A stretch of 50,421 nucleotides of DNA from Bacteroidota bacterium (GCA_029262775.1 JAJCYR010000032.1:1-50421); one strand, 5' to 3'; numbered from the stretch's first letter, positions 41,672 to 50,092 are shown. The notes: generated from the sequence alone by a model not told the origin. Program-made: numbers and translations.

Positions 41672-41919
41672 AGCTCCCGTCAGAAACGTGAACATATCCA
41701 AACGCAACCACCGCTGGTGTTATATCAGGTACGTGCAGTTTTTGATAGTAGGTCGAATCCTCCAAGGTCCAACCCCTTTGGTCTACTTGTACGACCAGTT
41801 TCTTGACGTGGGATCGCCCTGAATCAAGGCCGGGCATGCCTGGCGTCACCTACCGGTCCGACGGCGCCGTCACACGCGCTGAGCAGTGCCACAAAAAAAA
41901 TGGTGCCGACGCATCTCAT
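41670..41919 (-). pseudogene. fourth collagen-stub lipoprotein, frameshifted and truncated
   Basis: From ATG 41919 the frame reads MRCVGTIFFVALLSACDGAV then GPVGDARHARP and stops: a signal, lipobox LLSAC and a G-P-rich start identical in plan to the three upstream paralogs. The next frame then reads TPGMPGLDSGRSHVKKLVVQ, and VPDITPAVVAFGYVHVSDGSF, which aligns with VPAISTSVVDSGFVQVVTNEAF of the gene at 42362. A frameshift near 41850 therefore split it. Similarity ends at the 3' border of the NTF2-like gene, so the tail is lost. Its ATG overlaps the upstream stop by 4 bp (ATGA), as in the intact copies. Confidence 0.75.
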
Positions 41920-42365
41920 TCCTGCCGCGGATTGACGATAACCACGCGAAGGGTGTCTGCAAAGGGAACCACCGCTTCGTCTGGCAATCCGAATGATGGG
42001 ATAAGCCAATAAACGAGCCGGCCGGGCTCCGGCGTGTAGTTGTGCTGCAGAGATCCGTCACCTACGAACTCTGTATACGGCAGCGGGAAGCTGTCCTTGA
42101 ACTGGACAAACACAGAGCCGAGACTCAGCACTTCAAGTGTCAGCGCCGGCACATCCAGAAACGCATAGAACATCCGCTGATTGACACCTTCTACGCGGGA
42201 AAAGTCAGACGGGCCTACGGGCACAAAATGTACCGAAAGTCCCGGCTCACCATCAACCCCGTCCGGGCCATGAGGACCTTCGGGCCCGGTTGGGCCTTCG
42301 CAGCCAAGAATAAATACCAGCGCGAAGACATGCATGAGTCGACTGAATAGGTGGGGTTTTCTCAT
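41916..42365 (-). CDS. collagen-stub lipoprotein, paralog 3
   Basis: Signal with lipobox FILGC and then EGPTGPEGPHGPDGVDGEPG, five Gly-Xaa-Yaa-like triplets. The downstream beta-rich domain (FLDVPALTLEVLSLGSVFVQFKDSFPLP ... LVYWLIPSFGLPDEAVVPFADTLRVVIVNPRQE) is close to paralog 1. It starts inside the stop of paralog 2. Low GC like the whole operon. It is probably an outer-membrane surface protein; the function is unknown. Confidence 0.88.
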   Translation of the reverse strand: MRKPHLFSRLMHVFALVFILGCEGPTGPEGPHGPDGVDGEPGLSVHFVPVGPSDFSRVEGVNQRMFYAFLDVPALTLEVLSLGSVFVQFKDSFPLPYTEFVGDGSLQHNYTPEPGRLVYWLIPSFGLPDEAVVPFADTLRVVIVNPRQE

Positions 42366-42802
42366 GGCGGAGATACGACTGTTACTATAAGTCGCCCTAA
42401 AAAGGGTCTTCGACTGACTATGTCGTCAGCAGGCTCACTCCAGAACCCCCATATGACAAGGGTGCCCACCGCGTAGGTGTACGTGAGCGACAGTGTAGCG
42501 TCTGACGTAAGCAGTATCTGCTGTCTGCCATCTGGCAACGGAAATGCCTCATTGGTCACCACTTGAACAAATCCCGAATCAACGACGGACGTTGAAATTG
42601 CGGGAACATCCAATTCAATGTGCCATGTCTGGAATTTGTCATCATGGACCCACGCCAGTGGGTCGACAGAAAGGCTGATTCTCTCCACAAATGGCGCCGC
42701 CGTGTCGATCCCATCACGTCCCGAAGGACCTTGGGGCCCAACTGGCCCGTCACAGGCAGCCACAAGTACGAAAAGCAGAAGAGCAGTTCTCTGAACCATC
42801 AT
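42362..42802 (-). CDS. collagen-stub lipoprotein, paralog 2
   Basis: Lipobox VAAC, then DGPVGPQGPSGRDG, followed by a diverged version of the same domain (WHIELDVPAISTSVVDSGFVQVVTNEAFPLPDG ... LVIWGFWSEPADDIVSRRPFLGRLIVTVVSPP). More diverged from paralogs 1 and 3 than they are from each other. Starts in the stop codon of paralog 1 (ATGA) and ends in the start of paralog 3. Confidence 0.86.
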   Translation of the reverse strand: MMVQRTALLLFVLVAACDGPVGPQGPSGRDGIDTAAPFVERISLSVDPLAWVHDDKFQTWHIELDVPAISTSVVDSGFVQVVTNEAFPLPDGRQQILLTSDATLSLTYTYAVGTLVIWGFWSEPADDIVSRRPFLGRLIVTVVSPP

Positions 42803-43245
42803 CGTACGAGCGGATTTATGGTCACTATTCGAAGTGTATCGGCCGCTGGCCGCACCAAGTGGTCTGCCAACCCAGAGGAAGGGAACAACCAGTATTCCAG
42901 GATACCGGCATCGAGCTTGTAATCATGCTCCAGAACCTCTTCGCCTATATGTTCCAGGTGAGGCAAGGGAAAGCCATCCTTGAACTGAACAGATACCGAG
43001 CCCGCTCCGAGAACCGCCAATGTCAGAGATGGCACCTCGATCCGTGCCATGCGTATTCGGGTGCCTGGAAGGTTTTCTACAAACGGAAAGCCTGTACTAC
43101 GCAAATCTACGAGCTGAACGGTCATTCCCGGGATACCGTCTTGTCCGTCGGCACCAGCTGGGCCCGCCGGACCCACAGGGCCTTCACACGACAACAGGAG
43201 GACAGCGGCCACCAGGTATAACAGTCCTGATTTATAGCGTTTCAT
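42799..43245 (-). CDS. collagen-stub lipoprotein, paralog 1
   Basis: ATG 43245 is one base after the protease stop; the GTG at 43260 is rejected as it lies inside the protease gene. Lipobox LLLSC, then EGPVGPAGPAGADGQDGIPG, then IEVPSLTLAVLGAGSVSVQFKDGFPLP ... LEYWLFPSSGLADHLVRPAADTLRIVTINPLVR. Short collagen-like stubs after the lipidated Cys are known from bacterial surface lipoproteins; six triplets are too few for a stable triple helix alone. Confidence 0.87.
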   Translation of the reverse strand: MKRYKSGLLYLVAAVLLLSCEGPVGPAGPAGADGQDGIPGMTVQLVDLRSTGFPFVENLPGTRIRMARIEVPSLTLAVLGAGSVSVQFKDGFPLPHLEHIGEEVLEHDYKLDAGILEYWLFPSSGLADHLVRPAADTLRIVTINPLVR

Positions 43246-43246
43246 A

Positions 43247-45076
43247 TTATTCAAGGACACTCACTGGCTTGACAATGGATGTCCCATCATCGAATGTGGC
43301 CCTGATGAGGTATAATCCCGGTGAAACGTTGGCGGGACGCCATGAGATTTCATGAACTCCAGGCGCAAGGACGGCGTCATACAATTCTTCTACCTCGCGC
43401 CCAAGCACATCAAAGACGGCAAGATGCACGCGTGACGACTTGCCAATGTCATACCTGATCACAAATTGATGACCTGACGGATTCGGATATATATCCAAAA
43501 CATTTCTCCCTTCCGTTACGCGCGCAATGGGTTCATCAATTGTTGCACTCTTCGCCCCAGGCGGAAAAAAGCAACCAGCCGTACTTGCTTCAAGGATAGT
43601 AATCGACGTCGAAGCCGTCTGCGTCGAACTCGACACGTCCACCCTCAAGTCTGTACCCGGGTTGTAGAAAAGAGTAAGCAGTATGCTCGGCGTAAATACA
43701 GACATATTGGTCCAGGACGACGACCACGTAGGTTTTTCAAACCAGGAATACGTGCAATTTGTGCAGGGTTCATTCAATCCATTGTCGAAGAATGCATCTG
43801 CGTGGAATGTACACTCTTCCTTGTGCTGCATCGTACCAGGCCCGTCAATTTCTACCGTCAAATCGCCACTTGGTGGCGTCACAGGGCTGCGATAGAATGC
43901 AATATCACCAGATGACTCGGCCCATACGCGAGCCACGTCATTGAACGACACCGTGCCGGTGGGGTTTTCCCCCCCTCCAAATGTACCCAGCGGACTTGAC
44001 CAGCGGAGATCTCGGTCGGCAGGTGCCTCTACGTTCAACAGCGATCCCCACTGATCTGGCGTCAAAGTGTGGTACCCATGGCCATAAGGAAACGGAACTG
44101 TTGTCGTGTCGGTATCGTGCCGTCCACCGACGATATGACCCATTTCGTGAGCAAAGGTATATGTATCCTCGCGACGGAGTGAGGCCATTTCTGAGACAAG
44201 AAAGGCCAGATTGCTCGGCGGCTTGATGTCTATAACGGCACCGTTTTCATTTGTGATATCCGACAGGATGGCCGCAACCACATCTGCTCCGTAGGCATCA
44301 CGCAGGTCAGCTATTGCACTGTTCGTGGACAGGTAATTCAACACGTCAACGCTGGTGGTATTATCTGGCATTTCCGGGTCCTGCACTGCACCAAGGTAAT
44401 GAACAGATCCACTGGCACCTTCCGACTCGTTGATTGCCGTGTTTGTCTGACCGACCGCCAGAAGAGCGTCGGCCTCAGGGTCTGTAAGAAGCGATGAATA
44501 AACAAACAGTACATCTATTTGTCCGGACCCAGAAGAACCTGATTTCTGGATACTGTCATTTCTGCCTGGTCCGGACGGCACGTCATATTCAGAAGTTTGC
44601 GACAGTATGACGTCCTTCTCTTCTCTACGATCGGGATCAAGCAGCTGTACAATCGACTGCCCGTGGCCTGCCGCGAATACATCCAATGAACGGGAATCGG
44701 TGGAAAATCCGCCAGATAGCTCGCTTCCGTTTAAAACAAACAGCGCGGGCTTACCGTCGGTCTTTCCTTGCCAGATGAACAGGCTGTCAGACTTCGCCCA
44801 GTAGCCCAGTGTCTGAAACACAATCGATTTACCCATGTAGGGCAGGTTGATCTCGAATTGCGGTCGCTTCAGGATATCCTTTGCATTCGTTGGAAATGAG
44901 ACCGGATCTGCCTTGAGCGTCGATTTGTCATATCGAACGGACAGCAGTCTGTCTGCTGCGCTGCCTCGAACGGCCTCATCAGACACAACATGGAACAGCT
45001 CTACAAACTGTCCGCTGACGGGTGACGTTGTACCCATCAAAATCAGAATGCAGAGAGAGAGAGAGAACCTAGTCAT
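43247..45076 (-). CDS. secreted M12-type metalloprotease with T9SS C-terminal sorting domain
   Basis: Signal peptide (FSLSLCILILMGTTSPVSGQ). Residues 310-321 form HEMGHIVGGRHD, the metzincin zinc motif HExxHxxGxxH with following Asp (reprolysin/M12B-like). A PKD/Ig-like segment (LTVEIDGPGTMQHKEECTFHADAFFDNG) follows. The C-terminal 80 residues (LDIYPNPSGHQFVIRYDI ... VFDVLGREVEELYD ... YLIRATFDDGTSIVKPVSVLE) are a type A T9SS sorting domain, cleaved and anchored on export. It is the first gene of the lipoprotein operon and has its own promoter. Base composition is lower in GC than the flanks. Confidence 0.93.
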   Translation of the reverse strand: MTRFSLSLCILILMGTTSPVSGQFVELFHVVSDEAVRGSAADRLLSVRYDKSTLKADPVSFPTNAKDILKRPQFEINLPYMGKSIVFQTLGYWAKSDSLFIWQGKTDGKPALFVLNGSELSGGFSTDSRSLDVFAAGHGQSIVQLLDPDRREEKDVILSQTSEYDVPSGPGRNDSIQKSGSSGSGQIDVLFVYSSLLTDPEADALLAVGQTNTAINESEGASGSVHYLGAVQDPEMPDNTTSVDVLNYLSTNSAIADLRDAYGADVVAAILSDITNENGAVIDIKPPSNLAFLVSEMASLRREDTYTFAHEMGHIVGGRHDTDTTTVPFPYGHGYHTLTPDQWGSLLNVEAPADRDLRWSSPLGTFGGGENPTGTVSFNDVARVWAESSGDIAFYRSPVTPPSGDLTVEIDGPGTMQHKEECTFHADAFFDNGLNEPCTNCTYSWFEKPTWSSSWTNMSVFTPSILLTLFYNPGTDLRVDVSSSTQTASTSITILEASTAGCFFPPGAKSATIDEPIARVTEGRNVLDIYPNPSGHQFVIRYDIGKSSRVHLAVFDVLGREVEELYDAVLAPGVHEISWRPANVSPGLYLIRATFDDGTSIVKPVSVLE

Positions 45077-45115
45077 AAAACGAGTCCCAGTTGGCCAAAC
45101 AACTGCTTGCCGAAC

Positions 45116-45144
45116 ATACTATCCTGTTGTTCCTGAATTGTCAA
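45116..45144 (-). promoter_or_regulatory. near-consensus sigma70 promoter of the metalloprotease operon
   Basis: On the minus strand, TTGACA (45144-45139), 17-nt spacer, TAGTAT (45121-45116). Transcription should start near 45109, about 33 nt before the ATG at 45076. A TTGGCCAA palindrome (45091-45098) lies in the leader. Confidence 0.8.
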
Positions 45145-45161
45145 GGCAAAAAGAAGTACCC

Positions 45162-46340
45162 TCACTGCACCGCCGTCCGGATCACTTCCAGCGCCGCATC
45201 CAGGGCGTCGTCGGGGATGTTCAGGGGTGGTGCAATGCGGACCAGCGTGTCCGAGTGAAGCGTCCATCCGAGCAGGACGCCGTCTGAGAGGCAGGCGTCA
45301 ACAACGTGGGCGGTTTCGTCCGCAGTTCGGAGCACCATGCCGAGCATGGCGCCCATACCACGGACCTCCACGACGCCTGGAATGTCGAGTGCCGCGCGGA
45401 CGCGCGCTTCAATCAAGGGGGCGCGTTCATAGAGCCGGGTCTTGACGAGTTCGCTGAGCGCGGCGTGCGCGGCAGCGCACGAGACCGGGTGTCCACCAAA
45501 TGTGGTCACGTGGCTCAGCGGCGGATTTTCCCGGAGTGCGCGCATGATCTCCGGTCGGCTCACGAACGCGCCGATCGGCATACCGCCGCCGAGCGCCTTG
45601 GCGAGCGTCATGATATCGGGAATGACGCCGAACTGTTCGGCGGCGAACAGCGTCCCCGTGCGGCCCATACCCGTCTGGATCTCATCGAAAATGAGGAGCG
45701 CGCCAACTTCCGTGCACCGCGCCCGGAGCGCCGCGTGCCACGCGCGGCTCGGCACGCGCACGCCGCCCTCGCCCTGGATGGGTTCGGTGATGACGGCCGC
45801 GACCGTGTTGTCAATCTCGGCGAGCGCATCTATCTGATCAAAGGGAAGGAAGGTCACGCCCGGGAGGAGCGGCAAGAACGGATCGCGGTAGACGCTGCGG
45901 CCCGTGACGGAGAGCGATCCGTGCGTATCGCCGTGATAGGAGCCCTCGAACGCCACGAGACGGGTGCGGCCTGTCGCCTTTTTGGCGAGTTTCAGCGCGC
46001 CTTCGTTCGCCTCCGTTCCGCTCATGGTGAAATAGGCCGTGGAGAGATCGCCCGGCAGGACACGGGCCAGGAGACCAGCCAGCGCCGACTGCGCCTCCTG
46101 GATGAACTCGCCGTAGACCATGACGTGGAGATGCCGGTCGAGCTGCTTCTGGATGGCCGCCATGACGGCCGGATGCCGGTGCCCGAGCGACGAGACCGCG
46201 ATGCCGCTGATGAGATCCGTCAGGCGGCGGCCATCCGCGAGCCAGATGTACGGCCCCTCGGCGCGGTCCACCTCGAGGGCCATGGGCGCAGTCGACGTCC
46301 AGGCCACGTGGCGCTCAAATTGTTCGCGGGCGGTTGTCAT
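45162..46340 (-). CDS. class III aminotransferase (acetylornithine/ornithine aminotransferase family)
   Basis: PLP fold-type I enzyme, 392 aa. SGTEANEGALKLA binds phosphate; FEGSYHGDTHGSLSVTG; EPIQGEGGVRVP; the metal-like LIFDEIQTGMGRTG; PLP Lys248 in TLAKALGGGMPIGAF. The substrate could be acetylornithine, ornithine or another omega-amine. It is divergent from the his operon, with the attenuator region between them. A hisC is missing from the his cluster, but class III enzymes do not normally do that reaction. Confidence 0.92.
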   Translation of the reverse strand: MTTAREQFERHVAWTSTAPMALEVDRAEGPYIWLADGRRLTDLISGIAVSSLGHRHPAVMAAIQKQLDRHLHVMVYGEFIQEAQSALAGLLARVLPGDLSTAYFTMSGTEANEGALKLAKKATGRTRLVAFEGSYHGDTHGSLSVTGRSVYRDPFLPLLPGVTFLPFDQIDALAEIDNTVAAVITEPIQGEGGVRVPSRAWHAALRARCTEVGALLIFDEIQTGMGRTGTLFAAEQFGVIPDIMTLAKALGGGMPIGAFVSRPEIMRALRENPPLSHVTTFGGHPVSCAAAHAALSELVKTRLYERAPLIEARVRAALDIPGVVEVRGMGAMLGMVLRTADETAHVVDACLSDGVLLGWTLHSDTLVRIAPPLNIPDDALDAALEVIRTAVQ

Positions 46341-46397
46341 GTGCGAATCGCCAGGTGCACGGCGTCATGAGAAAACTGTATGAGGTACGCGGCCGCT

Positions 46398-46427
46398 TTG
46401 GGGCATTTCCGCGGTCCGGCGTATATT
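46398..46427 (+). promoter_or_regulatory. possible promoter of the his operon
   Basis: TTGGGG (46398-46403), 18-nt spacer, TATATT (46422-46427). Transcription would begin close to the leader ATG at 46433, which would make the leader peptide almost leaderless. The -35 match is weak. Confidence 0.35.
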
Positions 46428-46432
46428 CCGGT

Positions 46433-46480
46433 ATGACATTCCATCATCACCATATGTTTTCACGCCGCCGCGACGACTGA
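46433..46480 (+). CDS. hisL: histidine operon leader peptide (HisL)
   Basis: A 15-codon open frame MTFHHHHMFSRRRDD with four consecutive His codons (CAT CAT CAC CAT at 46442-46453) ends in TGA at 46478. It lies 121 bp before hisG and 25 bp before a terminator hairpin. Ribosome stalling at the His run when charged His-tRNA is scarce would favour readthrough into hisG. The encoded peptide has no other expected role. Confidence 0.88.
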   Translation: MTFHHHHMFSRRRDD

Positions 46481-46504
46481 GACGCGCCGTGATCCATTGG
46501 GTTC

Positions 46505-46542
46505 AGGCATTCCGGTCGCTGCGTACCGGGGTGCCTTTTTTT
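46505..46542 (+). terminator. his attenuator terminator
   Basis: AGGCA-TT-CCGGT (46505-46516), 8-nt loop, ACCGG-GG-TGCCT (46525-46536), then a run of T to 46542: two 5-bp stems flanking a small internal loop plus a U-tract. This is the intrinsic terminator of a leader-peptide attenuator. An antiterminator may pair ACGCGCC (46482-46488) with part of the terminator's left arm and loop, but this pairing is imperfect and uncertain. Confidence 0.85.
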
Positions 46543-46600
46543 ATGCCCAACCTGTCTGCTGCGCACCGCGGCCATCAGGCTCGAATCGTCCCATCACAAA

Positions 46601-47476
46601 ATGAACGACAAAAAACGAACCACCACGCTCCGACTCGCCGTCCAGAAGTCCGGCCGCCTCTCGGATGCCTCCATGGATCTGCTCGCCGCGTGCGGCATCA
46701 AGGTCAGCCGTCCCGACCGCAAGCTGCGCGCGGTGGCCGATCATTTCGACATGGAACTCCTCTTCCTGCGCGACGACGATATCCCGGGCTACGTCGAGGA
46801 TGGGGTTGCTGACCTCGGTATTGTGGGCGAAAACGTGCTGTATGAACGTGAACGCGACGTCAAAATCGTGCAGAAGCTCGGTTTCGGCAAGTGCCGCCTG
46901 TCTATCGCCGTTCCGAACGCCATGCCCTACGAGGGCCCCGAAAGTCTGGTAGATGCGCACATCGCGACGTCCTACCCCGGAATGCTCGGGCGGTACCTTG
47001 AGGAGCACGGCGTCCGGGCCTCCATCCACGAAATCAGCGGATCGGTCGAAATTGCGCCGGGAATCGGGCTGGCCACCGCCATCTGCGATCTGGTATCGTC
47101 CGGCAGCACGCTCATTTCGAACGGGCTCCAGGAAGTCGAGGTCATCCTGCGCTCCGAGGCGGTGCTCTTTTCGAGCAATGCGCTCTCGACTGAGCAGCGC
47201 TCGCTCCTTGCCGCGCTCACGTTCCGCATCAAATCGGTGCTGACCGCGCGCAAATACCGCTATATTCTCATGAACGTGCCCAATTCGGCCATCGACGAGG
47301 TGGCGGCCATTCTACCCGGCATGAAATCGCCGACCGTCATGCCGCTGGCCGAGGAGGGCTGGAGCAGCGTGCATTCGGTCATCACCGACGACCAGTTCTG
47401 GGACATCATTGACCAGCTCAAGGCTGCCGGTGCCGAAGGTATGCTCGTCACGCCCATCGAAAAAATGGTGCTCTGA
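46601..47476 (+). CDS. hisG: ATP phosphoribosyltransferase HisG (long form)
   Basis: First step of histidine synthesis, ATP plus [86 protein letters not shown] (PRPP-binding loop); and the C-terminal ACT-like regulatory domain ([74 protein letters not shown]) for feedback by histidine. No HisZ is needed for the long form. It is followed by hisDB after one base. Confidence 0.96.
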   Translation: MNDKKRTTTLRLAVQKSGRLSDASMDLLAACGIKVSRPDRKLRAVADHFDMELLFLRDDDIPGYVEDGVADLGIVGENVLYERERDVKIVQKLGFGKCRLSIAVPNAMPYEGPESLVDAHIATSYPGMLGRYLEEHGVRASIHEISGSVEIAPGIGLATAICDLVSSGSTLISNGLQEVEVILRSEAVLFSSNALSTEQRSLLAALTFRIKSVLTARKYRYILMNVPNSAIDEVAAILPGMKSPTVMPLAEEGWSSVHSVITDDQFWDIIDQLKAAGAEGMLVTPIEKMVL

Positions 47477-47477
47477 C

Positions 47478-49418
47478 ATGGCCGCCGAGTCCAATCCAAC
47501 CCTCATTCGCACGGTGTACCGGCCAGCACCAGAATCGTGGCCCGAGCTCACGCTCCGGCCGGGCGGAGACCTGACACAGGCTCTCCTCGACGTTAGGCCC
47601 ATCCTCGAGGACGTCCGCAGTCGGGGCGATGCGGCGCTTCGCGAATGGACGCGCCGTCTTGACGGTGTAGACAGGACGGAGCCGGTCGTGCGCGCAGACG
47701 CCGTGCGCCAGGCGGCCAATGCCGCGGCTGGGGCGCTTCCCGAGGGCCTCCTCGAAGCCATCGATGTCGCCGCGCGCAACATCGAAGCGTTCCACCGCGC
47801 GCAGGGCGCGACGCGTGTCGACATGGAAACCACACCGGGCGTTCGCACCTGGCGCCGGAATGAGCCCATTGAGCGCGTCGGAATCTACATTCCGGGTGGA
47901 AGCGCTCCGCTCTTTTCCACCATTCTGATGCTCGGCATTCCGGCCCGGATTGCTGGCTGCCAGGACATTGTGCTCGCCACGCCGCCCAGGAAGGACGGCA
48001 CGCTCCACCCAGCCATGATCCATGCTGCGCGTGTGGCGGGCGTTACGTGCGTGGTGGCGGCCGGAGGCGCGCAGGCCATTGCGGCCCTTGCCTTTGGGAC
48101 GGAGAGCATTCCGAAGGTCGACAAGATTTTTGGCCCCGGCAACCGCTGGGTGACCGCCGCCAAACAGCTGGTGGCGGCGGGCGGCGTGGCCATAGACATG
48201 CCAGCCGGACCGACTGAAGTCGCCATACTGGCCGACGACACGGCACCCGCGGCGTTTGTGGCCGCGGACATGCTCGCGCAGGCCGAACACGGCGCGGACA
48301 GTCACGTGTTCGTCGTCACGACGAGTGACAAACTGGCCGCCGCGCTGCCCGCGGAGCTCGAGCGGCAACTGGCCGATCTACCACGGGCAGACACCGCCCG
48401 GAAGGCACTCGCGCACTCTGTAATCGTGGTTGTGGACTCGGTCGATGAGGCCGCCCAGCTTTCGGAAGCATACGCGCCGGAGCACCTCATCCTGATGCTG
48501 CGGGCTGCCGAAGCGGTTGCGGCGCAAATTCATACGGCTGGCAGCGTTTTTGTCGGCGAATGGACACCCGAATCGCTCGGCGATTATGCCTCCGGCACGA
48601 ACCACACGCTGCCCACGGGCGGGGCGGCCCGAGCGTTTTCAGGTGTGACCCTCGAAGCCTTCCAGCGGACGGTAACCTTTCAGCAGGCCACGGCTCGGGG
48701 GCTCGCTTCGCTCGCCCCCCACGTCGAACTCCTTGCGCGCGCCGAAGGACTGGAGGGGCATGCGCGGGCGGCCGCTGTGCGCCGCGAGGCGCTGGGCCCG
48801 GCTTCGCCGGGCCCAGCAGCCCTCGACGACTACCCGCCCGCGCCCCGGATCGGTTTTGTGCGCCGTACGACGTCCGAGACCGACATCACCGTGCACGTCG
48901 ATCTGGACGGGCAGGGCCGCGCGAGCATCCACACAGGACTCGGCTTTTTGGACCACATGCTGGACCAGATAGCCCGCCACAGCGGTATGGACCTCACCGT
49001 GCGAGCCAGCGGCGATCTACATATTGACGAACACCACACCATCGAAGACACGGCCATCACGCTCGGCCAGGCCCTCGCCCGTGCGCTCGGTGATAAGCGT
49101 GGCATTACCCGCTTCGGCTTCACCGCCCCCATGGACGATGCCATTGCCCGCGTAGCCCTCGACCTCTCGGGCCGGAGCTGGCTCGTCTGGAAGGTCACCT
49201 TCGCGCGCGAACGGGTGGGCGACGTTCCGACCGAAATGTTTTCGCATTTCTTCAAGTCACTGACCGATGCCGCCGCCATGAACCTGAACGTCGAGGCGGA
49301 GGGCGAAAACGACCACCATATCATTGAGTCGATCTTCAAGGCCTTCGCCCGCGCGCTCGGCCAGGCCGTTTCGCCCACCGGAGGCAATGTGCTTCCATCG
49401 ACCAAAGGCGCCCTCTGA
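47478..49418 (+). CDS. hisDB: bifunctional histidinol dehydrogenase-imidazoleglycerol-phosphate dehydratase (HisD-HisB fusion)
   Basis: Residues about 1-435 are histidinol dehydrogenase: [110 protein letters not shown]. Residues about 455-646 are IGP dehydratase: [85 protein letters not shown] linker of about 20 residues ([20 protein letters not shown]) joins them. No phosphatase domain is present. The usual gene between them, hisC, is absent. The ATG follows hisG by one base. Confidence 0.95.
   Translation: MAAESNPTLIRTVYRPAPESWPELTLRPGGDLTQALLDVRPILEDVRSRGDAALREWTRRLDGVDRTEPVVRADAVRQAANAAAGALPEGLLEAIDVAARNIEAFHRAQGATRVDMETTPGVRTWRRNEPIERVGIYIPGGSAPLFSTILMLGIPARIAGCQDIVLATPPRKDGTLHPAMIHAARVAGVTCVVAAGGAQAIAALAFGTESIPKVDKIFGPGNRWVTAAKQLVAAGGVAIDMPAGPTEVAILADDTAPAAFVAADMLAQAEHGADSHVFVVTTSDKLAAALPAELERQLADLPRADTARKALAHSVIVVVDSVDEAAQLSEAYAPEHLILMLRAAEAVAAQIHTAGSVFVGEWTPESLGDYASGTNHTLPTGGAARAFSGVTLEAFQRTVTFQQATARGLASLAPHVELLARAEGLEGHARAAAVRREALGPASPGPAALDDYPPAPRIGFVRRTTSETDITVHVDLDGQGRASIHTGLGFLDHMLDQIARHSGMDLTVRASGDLHIDEHHTIEDTAITLGQALARALGDKRGITRFGFTAPMDDAIARVALDLSGRSWLVWKVTFARERVGDVPTEMFSHFFKSLTDAAAMNLNVEAEGENDHHIIESIFKAFARALGQAVSPTGGNVLPSTKGAL
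48791..48817 (+). repeat. 12-bp perfect hairpin in the HisD-HisB linker
   Basis: GCTGGGCCCGGC (48791-48802), TTC loop, GCCGGGCCCAGC (48806-48817). It sits exactly between the two enzyme domains, codes for AlaLeuGlyProAlaSer..., and has no T-run. It may be a relic of the former hisD-hisB junction. Confidence 0.85.
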
Positions 49419-50050
49419 TGGCAGTTGCCATTCTCCGGTACAACGCCGGCAACGTGCGCTCAGTCGCGTTTGCGCTCAAAAGGCTTGGCGTCGAGTCCGT
49501 GTTGACCGATGACCCGGCCGCGCTCCGCGCGGCCAGCCATGTCATTTTCCCTGGCGTGGGCGAGGCATCCTCCGCCATGGCCTACCTGCGCGAGCGCGGC
49601 CTGGACTCGGTAATCCGCTCGCTCACGCAACCCGTGCTTGGCATTTGCCTCGGGCTGCAACTGCTCTGCGAGTCCTCCGGCGAGAACAACACCGAGTGCC
49701 TCGGCATCTTTCCGCACCGGGTGCTGAAATTCGAGCCCGGTCCCGACCGCCTCAAGGTGCCCCAGATCGGGTGGAACACGGTCGAGCATGGCGAACCAGC
49801 CAGCGGCGGCGCCGGCGACAAGGCCTCTGCCACCAGCACAAACCTCTTCCGCGGCGTTCCCGAGTTGGCCCACTTTTACTTTGTCCACAGTTATTACGCC
49901 GACATCGGCCCGGACACCTGCGCCCGAACCGATTACGGCCGTACCTTCTCCTCGGGACTTGCGCGGGAGAACTTCCGCGCCGTACAGTTTCACCCGGAGA
50001 AAAGCGCCGATAACGGCGCTCGCCTGTTGCAAAACTTCCTCATGACATAA
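49418..50050 (+). CDS. hisH: imidazole glycerol phosphate synthase glutaminase subunit HisH
   Basis: Supplies ammonia from glutamine to HisF. Class I glutaminase triad: Cys77 in LGICLGLQLLC, His192 and Glu194 in VQFHPEKSAD. LRYNAGNVRSVAFALKRLG is the HisH N-terminus. Its ATG overlaps the hisDB stop by one base (TGATG). hisA and hisF do not follow within the window; repeat DNA does. Confidence 0.96.
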   Translation: MAVAILRYNAGNVRSVAFALKRLGVESVLTDDPAALRAASHVIFPGVGEASSAMAYLRERGLDSVIRSLTQPVLGICLGLQLLCESSGENNTECLGIFPHRVLKFEPGPDRLKVPQIGWNTVEHGEPASGGAGDKASATSTNLFRGVPELAHFYFVHSYYADIGPDTCARTDYGRTFSSGLARENFRAVQFHPEKSADNGARLLQNFLMT

Positions 50051-50065
50051 AATTCCCGTTTGCCC

Positions 50066-50092
50066 TGAAGGCTGTTGATGAACCAGCGTGCG
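50066..50092 (+). repeat. dispersed 27-nt repeat, copy 2 (after hisH)
   Basis: Identical to 20515-20541 over 27 nt, in the same orientation. Starts 15 bp after the hisH stop. Its first 12 nt (GAAGGCTGTTGA at 50067-50078) recur at 50158-50169. Then CAAGGCGTCCCGACG (50122-50136) is the exact complement of 50361-50375. Confidence 0.9.

Noticed and set aside
41607-41849. Stand-alone 80-codon minus-strand gene
   Set aside because: Its middle part is the shifted second half of the fourth lipoprotein and its end is antisense to the NTF2-like gene, so I treat it as part of the pseudogene.
46398-46480. T-box or histidine riboswitch upstream of hisG
   Set aside because: No T-box sequence or specifier stem is visible; the His-codon run and terminator fit leader-peptide attenuation better.
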